A DNA stretch of 29,774 nucleotides from NCBI GenBank assembly GCA_024364805.1, contig CM044490.1, forward strand, positions 88,429,613-88,459,386, written 5' to 3'. The position numbers were made by a program, and so were the translations under genes. This DNA is from Euprymna scolopes (Eukaryota > Mollusca > Cephalopoda > Sepiida > Sepiolidae). Positions 9,264 through 17,640 of this stretch are shown here, in pieces (the first letter of the stretch is position 1; the number at the start of each line of letters is the position of its first letter). The notes beneath the pieces were generated by a model. That model was not told the origin of the DNA, did not search any database, and saw nothing but the letters and a program-made list of their open reading frames with translations.

Positions 9264-9480
9264 TTAAATGGTAAGAATTATTTTTAAAACTTTCATATCT
9301 ATTATTTTACTAAAGTTGAGGAAATCAATGTTTATCTCCAAATCTAATGTAGATGTTTTTAAAGTGCTATCATTTTCTTTTAATAAACTCTCTAATTGCA
9401 TTAATAGTGATGATGGCAACCTGCTGTCTAATACAACAATGACATTCTGCATCTAGTCTGATGCACTGCAGCATTTATAC
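9264..9480 (-). pseudogene. RTE-like LINE scrap
   Basis: On the minus strand 9380-9455 aligns by nucleotide with the RTE-like piece at 21945-22243 plus 22744-22800. Shared strings include GATGCAGAA, ATTAGACA and AGGTTGCCATCA. It comes from just after the catalytic YxDD region. The alignment fades below about 9370, so the left border is uncertain. This copy shows the uninterrupted target that lets the hAT5-like insertion at 22244 be defined to the base. Confidence 0.55.
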
Positions 9481-9740
9481 AGTTCAAAGCTGGAGTTGAT
9501 GCAGGCCTAGGCATGTAATAAGGAGACCTAGGTTTGCCCAGTTACCAGGGTCCCCCTCTAAGCATTGCAGACAAAGTCTGACAGAAAGGCAAGCCAATAC
9601 AGTCGGAGGCAGCACAGCTGCAGAAATTGATGGAAAAATATTGCAGTGCCTCCTCATCCACCTGTCGGAACACCAAACTGATTTTTTTGTCAGGGTTTAA
9701 TCCCTTAGCTATTGCCTTTCCCAAGGCATCCATAAGGGAG
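9481..9740 (-). other. GC-richer unclassified block
   Basis: This block stands out from its AT-rich surroundings. The minus strand is open from 9733 to 9542 (63 codons, beginning MDALGKAIAKGLNPDKK, then VFRQVDEEALQYF). I do not recognise it. It follows the RTE-like scrap without a visible border and may be an upstream part of that LINE or another old repeat. A host exon is possible but unsupported. Confidence 0.3.
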
Positions 9741-9925
9741 TGGAGTAAATTTTATTAATAATTATAATAATATTAATATAGATGAAATTATTGCTTATAT
9801 ATAATAGTATTTGTCAATACCAATTACAAATGTATATCACCTAATATAAATTTATTAGAAACTTTAAAAAAAAGTACATATGCAAATGTGTCATATTGAG
9901 TTTTGTTTGAGAGAGTTTGAGAATA

Positions 9926-9940
9926 GTGTGTGTATGTGTA

Positions 9941-9973
<33 letters not shown>
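9926..9973. repeat. (TG)n(TA)n microsatellite
   Basis: TGTG/TATG tract followed by about 12 TA repeats, ending just before the hairpin cluster at 9985. Confidence 0.9.
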
Positions 9974-9984
9974 GATGATTGCAA

Positions 9985-10206
9985 CGTCTTGTCAGACGAG
10001 TGCCACTCCCTCAGACATTTAAAATCCATGAGCCCAAATGCCTGAGGGAGTATCTATACAAAGATGATGTTACAGAGTCTTAGCTTTGTACGACAGCTAA
10101 GTCTCTCTCTCGGTTCAAAATGTTGAGATCCAGCAACAAGCAAGAGCAAGATAGCCAGCAACAAATTAAACTGCAGACCAGCTTAATGCGGGTACTGGTC
10201 TCCCGC
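9985..10206. other. Cluster of strong hairpins
   Basis: There are four inverted repeats in 220 bases. (1) CGTCT/AGACG with a 4-base loop, 9985-9998. (2) ACTCCCTCAGACATTT (10005-10020) pairs with AAATGCCTGAGGGAGT (10036-10051), 15 of 16 paired, 15-base loop. (3) AGTCTTAGCT (10076-10085) with AGCTAAGTCT (10095-10104), 9 of 10. (4) Two overlapping alternatives: AGACCAG (10175-10181) with CTGGTCT (10195-10201), and GCGGG (10188-10192) with CCCGC (10202-10206). It lies in a GC-richer block that may be an unclassified transposon; no protein motif was recognised. Confidence 0.6.
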
Positions 10207-10480
10207 TTTATGATTTTTTAAATCAGAGATTTGCTTCTCCTAGAAAGGTTGCCTTCACCACGGCTTACGGGAGCCCTCTCCACCCCAATACACATATACA
10301 CACACACAAATATACACGGTGCTAGTTGGCCGTTGACCCAGAAAAAGAGTTCATTCGCCCTTTGGAAGGTCTTGTTTTTAATCCTCCAGAGAGACTAGCT
10401 GCCCTCCTCACCAAACAAGTCGCCGGTGACCCGACCATGAGGCAGGTAGTACTGGGTTACATTGTACCAGTAGCATATGA
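10207..10480 (+). other. GC-richer unclassified block, open in one frame
   Basis: Continues the composition of the hairpin cluster. A plus-strand frame from 10326 is open for about 55 codons (AVDPEKEFIRPLEGLVFNPP, then ERLAALLTKQ) before entering the microsatellite. No family was recognised. The composition and the adjoining hairpins suggest an old repeat rather than a host exon. Confidence 0.3.
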
Positions 10481-10489
10481 CATGACCTG

Positions 10490-10529
<40 letters not shown>
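10490..10529. repeat. (TA)n(CA)n microsatellite
   Basis: About seven TA steps followed by about 13 CA repeats. Confidence 0.95.
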
Positions 10530-10533
<4 letters not shown>

Positions 10534-10624
10534 AATAAAGTATGAAGTCTGATCTGTTTTGAAAGAATAGAAACATTCTCATTCATTTAGATTTATTGCA
10601 ATATTAATATAGGGGGGGGGTCTT

Positions 10625-10800
10625 GCCGGGTGTTAAAATACGCTTAAATATATTTTAATTCTTGCAGATTTCATATTTATTATTGCAGACCCAGTTCTCT
10701 ATTAAATATTATATTGTACTTCATAATATAGTAGTGATTTCAACAGTCTTTAAAAGATGACTTGGGTACCATCAGCTAGAATCGAAACCAGAACATTTTA
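10625..10800 (+). repeat. Dispersed repeat Rep-2, copy 2
   Basis: Second copy of the family at 7497-7740, same orientation. It directly follows a run of nine G at 10612-10620. The right end reads ACCATCAGCTAGAATCGAAACC and may extend to about 10835. Confidence 0.65.
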
Positions 10801-10835
10801 GCATTCCAGCCGCATCTCCAACCAAGTGAATTTGG

Positions 10836-11340
10836 GCATGCATAGAAAAAAGTTAGCCGATATGTCTGTACGTATTATTCATCCATTTAAACAAAGATTT
10901 TGCTCATTATAAACCATCCTTGACATATGATTACTATTTCCTGTTAATTTCAGTGTTCTGGGATGAGTATTGTAAAAGTTTATCAGTTAAATATTTACAC
11001 AGACAAATGCACACGTATCTATTGTTTTATTCATGTAGATTTTCTATTTGTAAAAGAAATAAACAAACAGAAAGTAGCACTTATATTGGGATTTGGTATC
11101 TGAAGCAGAAATTCGACTTATTGAAGATAATGAAATGTGTTATTTTGAAATAACTACGAATAAATGCATTTCATTTGCATTTAAAAAAAAATGCTGAGTC
11201 GGATTTTTATTCCTTTCTTTTGTTTGTTCCTGCGATGCTACCAGATGTGTGGGTTCGAGAGCTTTGAAATGTAATAACATGGTTTGAGTGTAACGGTCAC
11301 GTTATATGTGTTCATATTTTCATGATACCATCTTCCAAGG
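10836..11340. other. AT-rich stretch, nothing recognised
   Basis: A 77-codon plus-strand frame at 10920-11153 has no motif and is composed of AT-rich codons. No feature supported. Confidence 0.4.
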
Positions 11341-11381
11341 TTAGCAAAAATATGCAACTTGAGGGAGCATATGTTTGCTAG
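11341..11381. repeat. Twin hairpin, copy 1
   Basis: TTAGCAAAAATATG (11341-11354) pairs with CATATGTTTGCTAG (11368-11381) around the 13-base loop CAACTTGAGGGAG. The same hairpin with a 13-base loop also ending in GGAG occurs at 13308-13352. Confidence 0.75.
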
Positions 11382-11804
11382 TATACTTTAATAACACAAA
11401 ATACAATCTAAAATATTTAGTTCTGGCATTGAGTTATGTTTGAAGTAAATCTCATTCTATTATACTGGATGTCCTCGGGTCACAGATATGTCTAGTATTT
11501 CTTTTTGTTTTTACTACGAACAAAAGATACATGGTTAGTAATGTAGTGTCACAGATTTTGAACTCTAAACTTGAAAATAATGCCAACAGCTGAACTTGCT
11601 TGGTTCATTTATTCTTCAAATTTCTATGTTTTCAAACATTTTGTAGTAATAACTAATGTTAAATTTTAATAAAACTATTTTTTAATATTAATTTTGATAA
11701 GAACTTTTATCAAATTTTAATATTTACCATATTTAAATTTGTAAAACTTTATACCAGTCTTACACCACCATGTTATTTATAATTTATTCAACTGCACTTA
11801 CTCA
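11382..11804. other. AT-rich stretch, nothing recognised
   Basis: No gene or repeat border seen. The last 40 bases may be frame-shifted LINE sequence leading into the next feature. Confidence 0.4.
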
Positions 11805-12790
11805 GTGTTGCCCGGGAAGCTTTTTATCTTAAGATCATTTGTAAACATTTATGTTGACGACACTATCATCTATGGCAACACTTCAAAGACTGTAAATGAC
11901 CAAGATCTCTCTGATTCTCTCTCCTCTGATCTTGAACACATTGGTGCAATGGAGAAAGAGGTGACTGGTTGCTTTAATGCATCTAAAACCAAGCTTCTAT
12001 CTTTCCATCATCAATGCTTTAACCCCTGTCTGACATCAATTGAAATGAATGACTCTCATTTTGGGGAGGCTCTATGTTTTGACAAGCTTCTGGGCCTGAC
12101 TTTCACTCCTGAACTGAAATGGAACACCTACATCAAATCCGTTGTCAAGGTCGCTGGAAAAATGGTGGGATCATTCTACTACTCCAATAGATATCTTACT
12201 GCTGATGCAGTTCTCTACCTGTATAAGAGCCAAGTACGTTGCCATATCTGGGTAGGAGCTGTTAGAAGCACCTTATCCTGCCTTGACAGAGTTCAAAATA
12301 GACTTCATAACCTAGTAGGGGATGCCTTTTTCTCTTCCCAGCAACCTCTTTCCCACAGAAGAGACATTGTAAGCCTGTCTCTGCTTTATTTTTGTTTTTA
12401 TGGCAAGTGCTCGTCAGAGCTCCAATCTATGGTCCCTCCTTGCCAAACTTTCATGAAAAACACTTGCCTAGTTGAAACCACTATCAATAATTTCCCCCAT
12501 TCTTTATCTGTGCTTAAACCTAAATGTGGACTTTGAACAAAGCTTTTTTTTCTTAGAACTGCATGCCTGTGGAGAACTCTTCAATTTGCCTGCTTTCTAG
12601 CTAACTACAATATGGTTGTCTTCAAGTCCAATGTAAACAAGTTCTTGATGAGCTGTCCCCTTAAGTAATCCAATTTACAAAATTTTCACTAATAATGATC
12701 ACTACGATATTGTTCAATTAACTACCGTACAGTCATTAACCCTTATCCTCGAGTGGCCCTATGGGCCTTGATAAGTAAAAAAAAATTTTT
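11805..12790 (+). pseudogene. Jockey-like LINE, family 2, RT C-terminal half and 3' end
   Basis: The largest open frame in the window, 244 codons to a stop near 12534-12536. It opens at the reverse-transcriptase catalytic motif FVNIYVDDTIIYG (the YxDD box). CFNASKTKLLSF follows, then LLGLTFTPELKWN, LYLYKSQVRCHIW and LDRVQNRLHNL, in the order usual for jockey-like LINEs (the fingers, the RT domains before YxDD, and the endonuclease are missing). After 12536 a frameshift is needed to read on into FFLRTACLWRTLQF and VFKSNVNKFL, so the copy is dead. The 3' end is non-coding and shared with 2357-2735. It includes GGCCC-TAT-GGGCC at 12755-12767 and ends in an A-run followed by a long T-run. Confidence 0.85.
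12755..12767 (+). other. LINE 3'-terminal hairpin
   Basis: GGCCC-TAT-GGGCC about 12 bases before the end of the family 2 LINE. The other copy has GGCC-TTTT-GGCC at the same place (2684-2695). LINE reverse transcriptases often recognise a 3' stem-loop of their RNA; that role is inferred. Confidence 0.45.
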
Positions 12791-13307
12791 TTTTTTTTTT
12801 TTTTTTCATATTCCTTAGGGCTAGCTTTAAGGTTAATATGAAGGAAAGAACATTTTTTATCTATCCTGTTTATTTTTGTTTCTACTGAAAAATACATGGG
12901 GTGGGTGTGGAAATGGGGAAAATATTCGCTTTGTTTTTTTGTTTTTTTTTTAATATTAAAATTATCATAAAAAAATGTTTAAAAAGAATTATGAATAAGG
13001 AAAAAAAAAAAAAATAACATCTCAGGAATAACAACTGTTAGACTAGGAAATTAGTGACTGTTCTACACATTTGATCTCTATCCTTAATAATAGCATTCTT
13101 TCTCCTCTCCGCATTCATTCATTAGCTTTTTTTATGCCTACTTGACTGCTTAAAAATTAAATGAAAATAAAAGCAGAAATTATTGCTTTTCTAAAATTAG
13201 TTTCATGTTGGAGAAGGGAGGTGGATTATTAAACATCTTAATTATATTTAATTGAAAGTTTTAAATTTTCTAGTCCTTTGGCTTCCAAGTTTTGAGATAT
13301 ATATATA
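12791..13307. other. AT-rich stretch with homopolymers
   Basis: Contains T-runs near 12786-12806 and 12940-12951 and an A-run near 13001-13014. No gene supported. Confidence 0.5.
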
Positions 13308-13352
13308 CTAGCAAAAAATATGTAATCAGAAGGAGCATATTTTTTTTGCTAG
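13308..13352. repeat. Twin hairpin, copy 2
   Basis: CTAGCAAAAAATATG (13308-13322) pairs with CATATTTTTTTTGCTAG (13336-13352) around the 13-base loop TAATCAGAAGGAG. It abuts the first unit of the hairpin array. Same design as 11341-11381. Confidence 0.75.
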
Positions 13353-13885
13353 CCTGGGGCGATATCATAGTGAACAAACATATACCATGCTGACCTCTCC
13401 GTCAAATGAGAAAGTAATGACTCGGATAGTTATATCATGACAAACCCCTCTCCCTCAAGTAGGAGTTAATGCCTGGGAAGATGATATGATAACAGAACAG
13501 GTAATACACTAACCTCCACCCCTAGCCAACTCCGAATGGAGCCAATAATCATGTAATGATGATGTCATGAAAGATGAACATATACTATATTGTCCCCTCC
13601 CCCAAAGAGGAGATAATACCTAGGTGGCCCACTAAGATAGTGCCTGTAAGTATGGCATCAAAGCAACAAAATATATACTTCACTACTCCAACCTTTACTC
13701 CATAAAAAAGGAGAATGTACTTTCTGGGAAGATACCACATTACCCCCTCCTCAATGGAGGATGTTAATAACTTGGAGGATTACTCCCACTTCCTTAAAAA
13801 GAGGAAGTAAATCCTGTGAGGATTTTCTTATGACAACAGAGCCGATGCTGCACACTCTACCCCCCCATTAAAAAAATAATAAGAG
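13353..13885 (+). repeat. Degenerate array; most units carry a CTCC/GGAG hairpin
   Basis: About eight diverged units start near 13353, 13422, 13472, 13553, 13619, 13720, 13771 and 13813. A typical unit has CCTGGGAAGAT, then ATCATGA, then AACATATACTA, then CTCC, a 4-10 base spacer rich in A, then GGAG and ATAATR. Hairpins seen are CTCC-CTCAAGTA-GGAG, CTCC-GAAT-GGAG, CTCC-CCCAAAGA-GGAG, CTCC-ATAAAAAA-GGAG, CTCC-TCAAT-GGAG and ACTTCC-TTAAAAAGA-GGAAGT. Unit length varies from about 42 to 100 bases. The variation in loop and flank, with the stem kept, suggests the stems are constrained or regenerated. No coding frame crosses it. Confidence 0.6.
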
Positions 13886-14024
13886 ATTAAATCAGTTTTT
13901 TTTTTATTGATTCATTGAAAAATGTCTAGTCATAAAAACATGTTTATTAGTCTTTTGATTAAGATCAAAATGCAGTATATAAATATATTCTTATGAACAA
14001 TAAGATTTTTAACAATTTGAGAAG

Positions 14025-14340
14025 GTTTAAGTAGGACGGCTCTCAGAGTAAATGTGGTATTATAGTGATTGATGATTCTAGTTAAGACTATAATAGACAT
14101 TTTTTTTAGATTTTGTGACTAACACCTGTTTACTCGACACTTTTGAATGGACTTGTGCCTAATTGATTTAAAATGTAAACTTCTATAATTTTTGCAAAGT
14201 GTAGTATCTGTTCTAAGCATCTCAGTGACATCAGATATTTTACAATTGATGAAAATATTGCAAACGTTTAATAAAATGTAACTGTGCAAAATTACAACTG
14301 TATGTTATAGAATGGTTATTAGAAATTGTTTATAAAATAA
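14025..14340 (+). repeat. Dispersed repeat Rep-1, copy 2 (U2-core repeat)
   Basis: Plus-strand copy of the family at 8615-8956. It contains AAGTGTAGTATCTGTTCT at 14197-14214, identical to 18 nucleotides of U2 snRNA including the branch-site recognition segment GTAGTA. The following CAGTGACATCAGATA loosely resembles the next U2 part. It ends exactly where the ACTAGC-headed repeat begins. Confidence 0.7.
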
Positions 14341-14960
14341 ACTAGCCGAGAGACCCAATGTTGCCCAGGATTGAATGAAGATCAACGAATGTTTCACCCT
14401 CCCATATTTTATTGTCATCGAAATCTATGAAATCGCCAATTTTTCAATCAAATTGATTAATTGCATGCTCTAGTTGGGGACCCACCGCGGTGCACCAGGA
14501 GAAAGCTTTACATTTCTCCCTGTGGTGATTAGTATACAATACGTTGTAGCTTACATTGCCCTGTAGAGAACCTACAGCTGATTTTATAAAATTATTTTTA
14601 TATAATGGCTTGAATTAAAGTTCAAAATACAAGAGTTAAGTATCATTGTGCTCTAGACAGAAACATTCGTTTTGAATGCACTCCTGTCATATCAAATAGC
14701 CGGGCCTTTATGCTTGTGTGGTAATAAAACTTCTCAAATGCATTTGTGATGTTAGGTTATATAAGGTGTTAACTTTGTTCCTTTTTCTATCGGATTTTTT
14801 TCAATTATTGATGACATTTTGATGCAAAACCTATCTAAGAACACTGCCAGGCACATAATGTACCATTGTGTGAAATTTAAAAAAAATCTGCCCAGCCGTT
14901 TAGGAGTTAATAGGGAACAAACTCGCACATACAAAGTTCCTTTTATATAATAGTAAATAG
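14341..14960 (+). repeat. ACTAGC-headed dispersed repeat, copy 1
   Basis: Begins ACTAGCCGAGAGACCC, then TTGCCCAGG, and ends with GCCCAGCCGTTTAGGAGTTA, then TTATATAATAGTA. Heads of the form ACTAGC...CCC...TTGCCCGG with CCAGCCGTT...GAGTTA near the tail are a common pattern in mollusc and arthropod repeats; the class is not settled here. Related heads occur at 16471 and 29618. No coding capacity was seen. Confidence 0.6.
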
Positions 14961-15012
14961 TTGGGTAGATATACAAATTAAGAAGAGATAAATGTGTTTG
15001 AGTGTTTGCAAT

Positions 15013-15016
<4 letters not shown>

Positions 15017-15046
<30 letters not shown>

Positions 15047-15134
15047 NNNNNNNNNNNNNNNNNNNNNNNNNNNNNNNNNNNNNNNNNNNNNNNNNNNNNN
15101 NNNNNNNNNNNNNNNNNNNNNNNNNNNNNNNNNN

Positions 15135-15164
<30 letters not shown>
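15017..15164. repeat. (TA)n with an 88-base assembly gap
   Basis: TA repeats at 15017-15046 and 15135-15164 flank 88 N at 15047-15134. The gap is almost certainly more TA repeat of unknown true length. Frames read across it are meaningless. Confidence 0.95.
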
Positions 15165-15167
<3 letters not shown>

Positions 15168-15917
15168 TGTTACAAAAAAGCATTATGTATCATAGTATTA
15201 AATAAGCACAATCTGTTTTGATCTTAATATTGTTGAGATAGATGAAAAAACTTTTACAGTTATCCATTTAGATAGGAGATATATATTATAGATACGTACA
15301 GTCATTTTGAGGTATTTGATTTGCCTGCTCCTCAGCAACTTGCCAATAATATCTGGCTAGCTGGTGTTGGTATTATTAATCATTGTAATAACATGGACAT
15401 TTCTCCTCCCTCTTTTTCTATTCTAGTCTGTTTTCCCAAGATCTAATCACTTGTTGTTTAGGTTAGGATCAAAATGTACATGTGATAATAAAAAAAAATC
15501 ACATTTTATAGAAAATAAACTAAAAGGTGGATGCGAATTGCAAACTTATGAATATGTGTTCCCTGTCTGTGCATGGTGCATGTGGTTCTCAGTTTTGTTA
15601 GAACTCGTGTTAGTTAAGGTAATCCCATAAGATAGTTAAATGAGTTTCTCTTTTTTTTTTTTTTCAATATTTTGTATGTACACATCTTTCAAGATGCCAT
15701 GCCCTACTTTTATTTTGGAAGGACATTATCCACTTCCAAACTTTACTTCTACTTCATATCCTCCCATTTATGTCCCATCTCCATTTAGAGATCGACCTGT
15801 TTGTTTATTGGTTAAAAAAATATGGAAAACAGTGGCTGGTCTATACTTAGTAAAGGTTGGAAGGATCTTACTAATCTTTCCCTGATTTTATTTGGTTTCT
15901 TTATTTTTCTTTCTTTG

Positions 15918-15926
<9 letters not shown>
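15165..15926. other. No recognised feature
   Basis: Moderately AT-rich DNA. An 81-codon plus-strand frame at 15640-15885 starts in a T-run and has no recognisable motif. No repeat border was identified. Confidence 0.4.

Positions 15927-15975
<49 letters not shown>
15927..15975. repeat. (TA)n microsatellite
   Basis: About 24 TA repeats preceded by a short TG run. Confidence 0.95.
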
Positions 15976-15978
<3 letters not shown>

Positions 15979-16037
15979 TGTCTCACTCATTTTTCATGAA
16001 ATTGTAAATAAAATTTATTTAAAACCATTGTGATTAT

Positions 16038-16300
16038 TGTAAGGCAGTCCAAAGAGTAAACATGGTATTGTGGTGATTACTAGACCAATGGTGAAAGAAT
16101 GAAAGAAACAATGCTTGTACAAATGGGTCAGAATGCAGCTTAGTTAACAGTAAGATAGAAAGAGGATGCCCTCCTCCACATACCCTTCACACTTTTGAAG
16201 ACCGTCACACTTTGAAGACTAATTTGATAATGGAATATATTATTTTATTGGTGTATAAATAATTCAAAGTATAGTACATTTGTTCTTAGTTAAAGGAGGA
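16038..16300 (+). repeat. Dispersed repeat Rep-1, copy 3 (diverged)
   Basis: Shares AGTAAACATGGTATTGTGGT with copy 2, then a GTTAACAGTAAGATAGA segment, CACACTTTTGAA and AAAGTATAGTACATTTGTTCT (16267-16286, a decayed form of the U2-like core). More diverged than the other two copies. Confidence 0.55.
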
Positions 16301-16470
16301 GAAATCATTCTAGATTGAGACAATTTAAATTTTTGTGTCACTTTTTGCGAAGCTGAAATTTACTTCCACATTAAAAATTGACCTTTCTAACTTTTACCCT
16401 CATGGAGAGCTAAGGAAATAACAACTTTAATAAAAAGAAAAACAAATCTACTGAAGGGGATTTATTGTTA

Positions 16471-16856
16471 ACTAGCCTGAGTGCTCGAAGGTGTGTGTTG
16501 AGCAAAAAAAAAAAAAAAGTGGTGGTAGGCTCGAACCCGTACTGCGAAGGAGGAAACAAACATGGAAAAAAGTGACATCTTTGCTGTTGCGTCCATCGCC
16601 AAACCGGAAGTGGCAAAGGTTTGGATTAAGGCTAGTCAATCAAAAAGAGGGGATCACTTTCGAAAATATTAGCGAAAAAGCGACCTCTCCCTGTAGAAAA
16701 GTGCCCAATTTTTTTATATTTTTCATCCGAAGGATCAAGCTTCAAAACCATACCGATCTCGTGAAAGTCTGTCACCTCTGTTGAAAGTTTTTGGCAGACA
16801 TACAAACATACATATATACATACAGACAGACAGACAGGTGAGATTTGTATTATAAA
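16471..16856 (+). repeat. ACTAGC-headed dispersed repeat, copy 2 (diverged)
   Basis: Starts ACTAGCCTGAGTGCTCG and ends with a tail of TACATACA/CAGACAGA steps at about 16793-16838 followed by a TATTATAAAT end. A 97-codon plus-strand frame at 16491-16784 lies wholly within it, is lysine-rich from an A-run, and is not considered coding. Confidence 0.5.
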
Positions 16857-16864
16857 TGCCCTAG

Positions 16865-17117
16865 TTGACATGATAGCTGCTGCTGTTAAGCATCATTCAT
16901 TTTGAATGAATCGGATGATTGTTGGCATTTGTTTCCCTAATATCTTTTTAGTTGGAATTCTTTCTAGAAAGATATTGGATACTTATGGGAGGGACCACGT
17001 GAATGTTGCCAACATTTCTTAAGTGGAAGTGTTTCTGTGGAATCAATTGAATTTGAACTTAGCACACTCAGTTTACCAGTTTGTGTTGCTAACCACTTAG
17101 CCACCGTCACCTCCCTG
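16865..17117 (-). mobile_element. tRNA-like SINE, copy A
   Basis: On the minus strand there is a perfect A box TGGCTAAGTGG at 17103-17093 and a good B box AGTTCAAATTC at 17059-17049. The starts are 44 bases apart, as in tRNA genes, and the sequence TGGCTAAGTGGTTAGCA is tRNA-Leu/Ser-like. The anticodon arm and acceptor pairing are lost, so this is a tRNA-derived SINE head rather than a tRNA gene. The body appears to run to about 16865; its end is not sharply defined. Confidence 0.65.
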
Positions 17118-17219
17118 TTGTTGCATGAGTTGGACCTGAATCATTCAGTGAATGCAGCATTCAACATAAAAATGTCAGTATTGTCCACTTTTGATTGATT
17201 TCTTTTTTTCGTAAATTTT

Positions 17220-17640
17220 GATCACTTCCTGTTCTTGAAGGGTTACAGATTAACCCTGACACAGAGATCCACAAAAACCCGTAGTTGCTTGATTTGTTGA
17301 GGTGGGTTAACATCTATAGACATTGAGCGGTGATGCACACATGCCATTACATTTGTAATGGAATACTATATGTCGCAGATTGTCCACAAGTGCATTGACA
17401 AAAGCAACCAAAGGCTGCCGAATCCTGATGCAGATACATTTGGATTTTAACCCGAGTGTCAGACCAATCTGCTTTGGGTGGCCTTACCTGGAACTGAAGT
17501 GCCTGATGGCATAGTTCTGACAATACTCATTGCCACATCCCTGCCGCATTGAGGAAGGTTTAAGCTTGTTACTGCTTCTCTATTGCTGTTTGCATTCAGG
17601 CTCTCTCTGCCTGCTGGCCGTAAATATCCAAAATATTTGT
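17220..17640. other. GC-richer unclassified block
   Basis: Stands out from AT-rich flanks and holds two small perfect hairpins: AGGGTTA/TAACCCT near 17239-17257 and CCATTAC/GTAATGG at 17344-17361. Neither strand gives a long frame or a recognised motif. Probably an old repeat. Confidence 0.35.

Noticed and set aside
13353-13885. CRISPR-like array
   Set aside because: Units vary in length from 42 to 100 bases, there are no uniform spacers, and the surroundings are animal DNA.
16491-16784. 97-codon plus-strand frame as a gene
   Set aside because: Its start lies next to an A-run inside the ACTAGC-headed repeat and the residues show no domain.
17045-17117. Functional tRNA gene
   Set aside because: Boxes are good, but the acceptor and anticodon arms do not pair and an extended SINE-like body follows.
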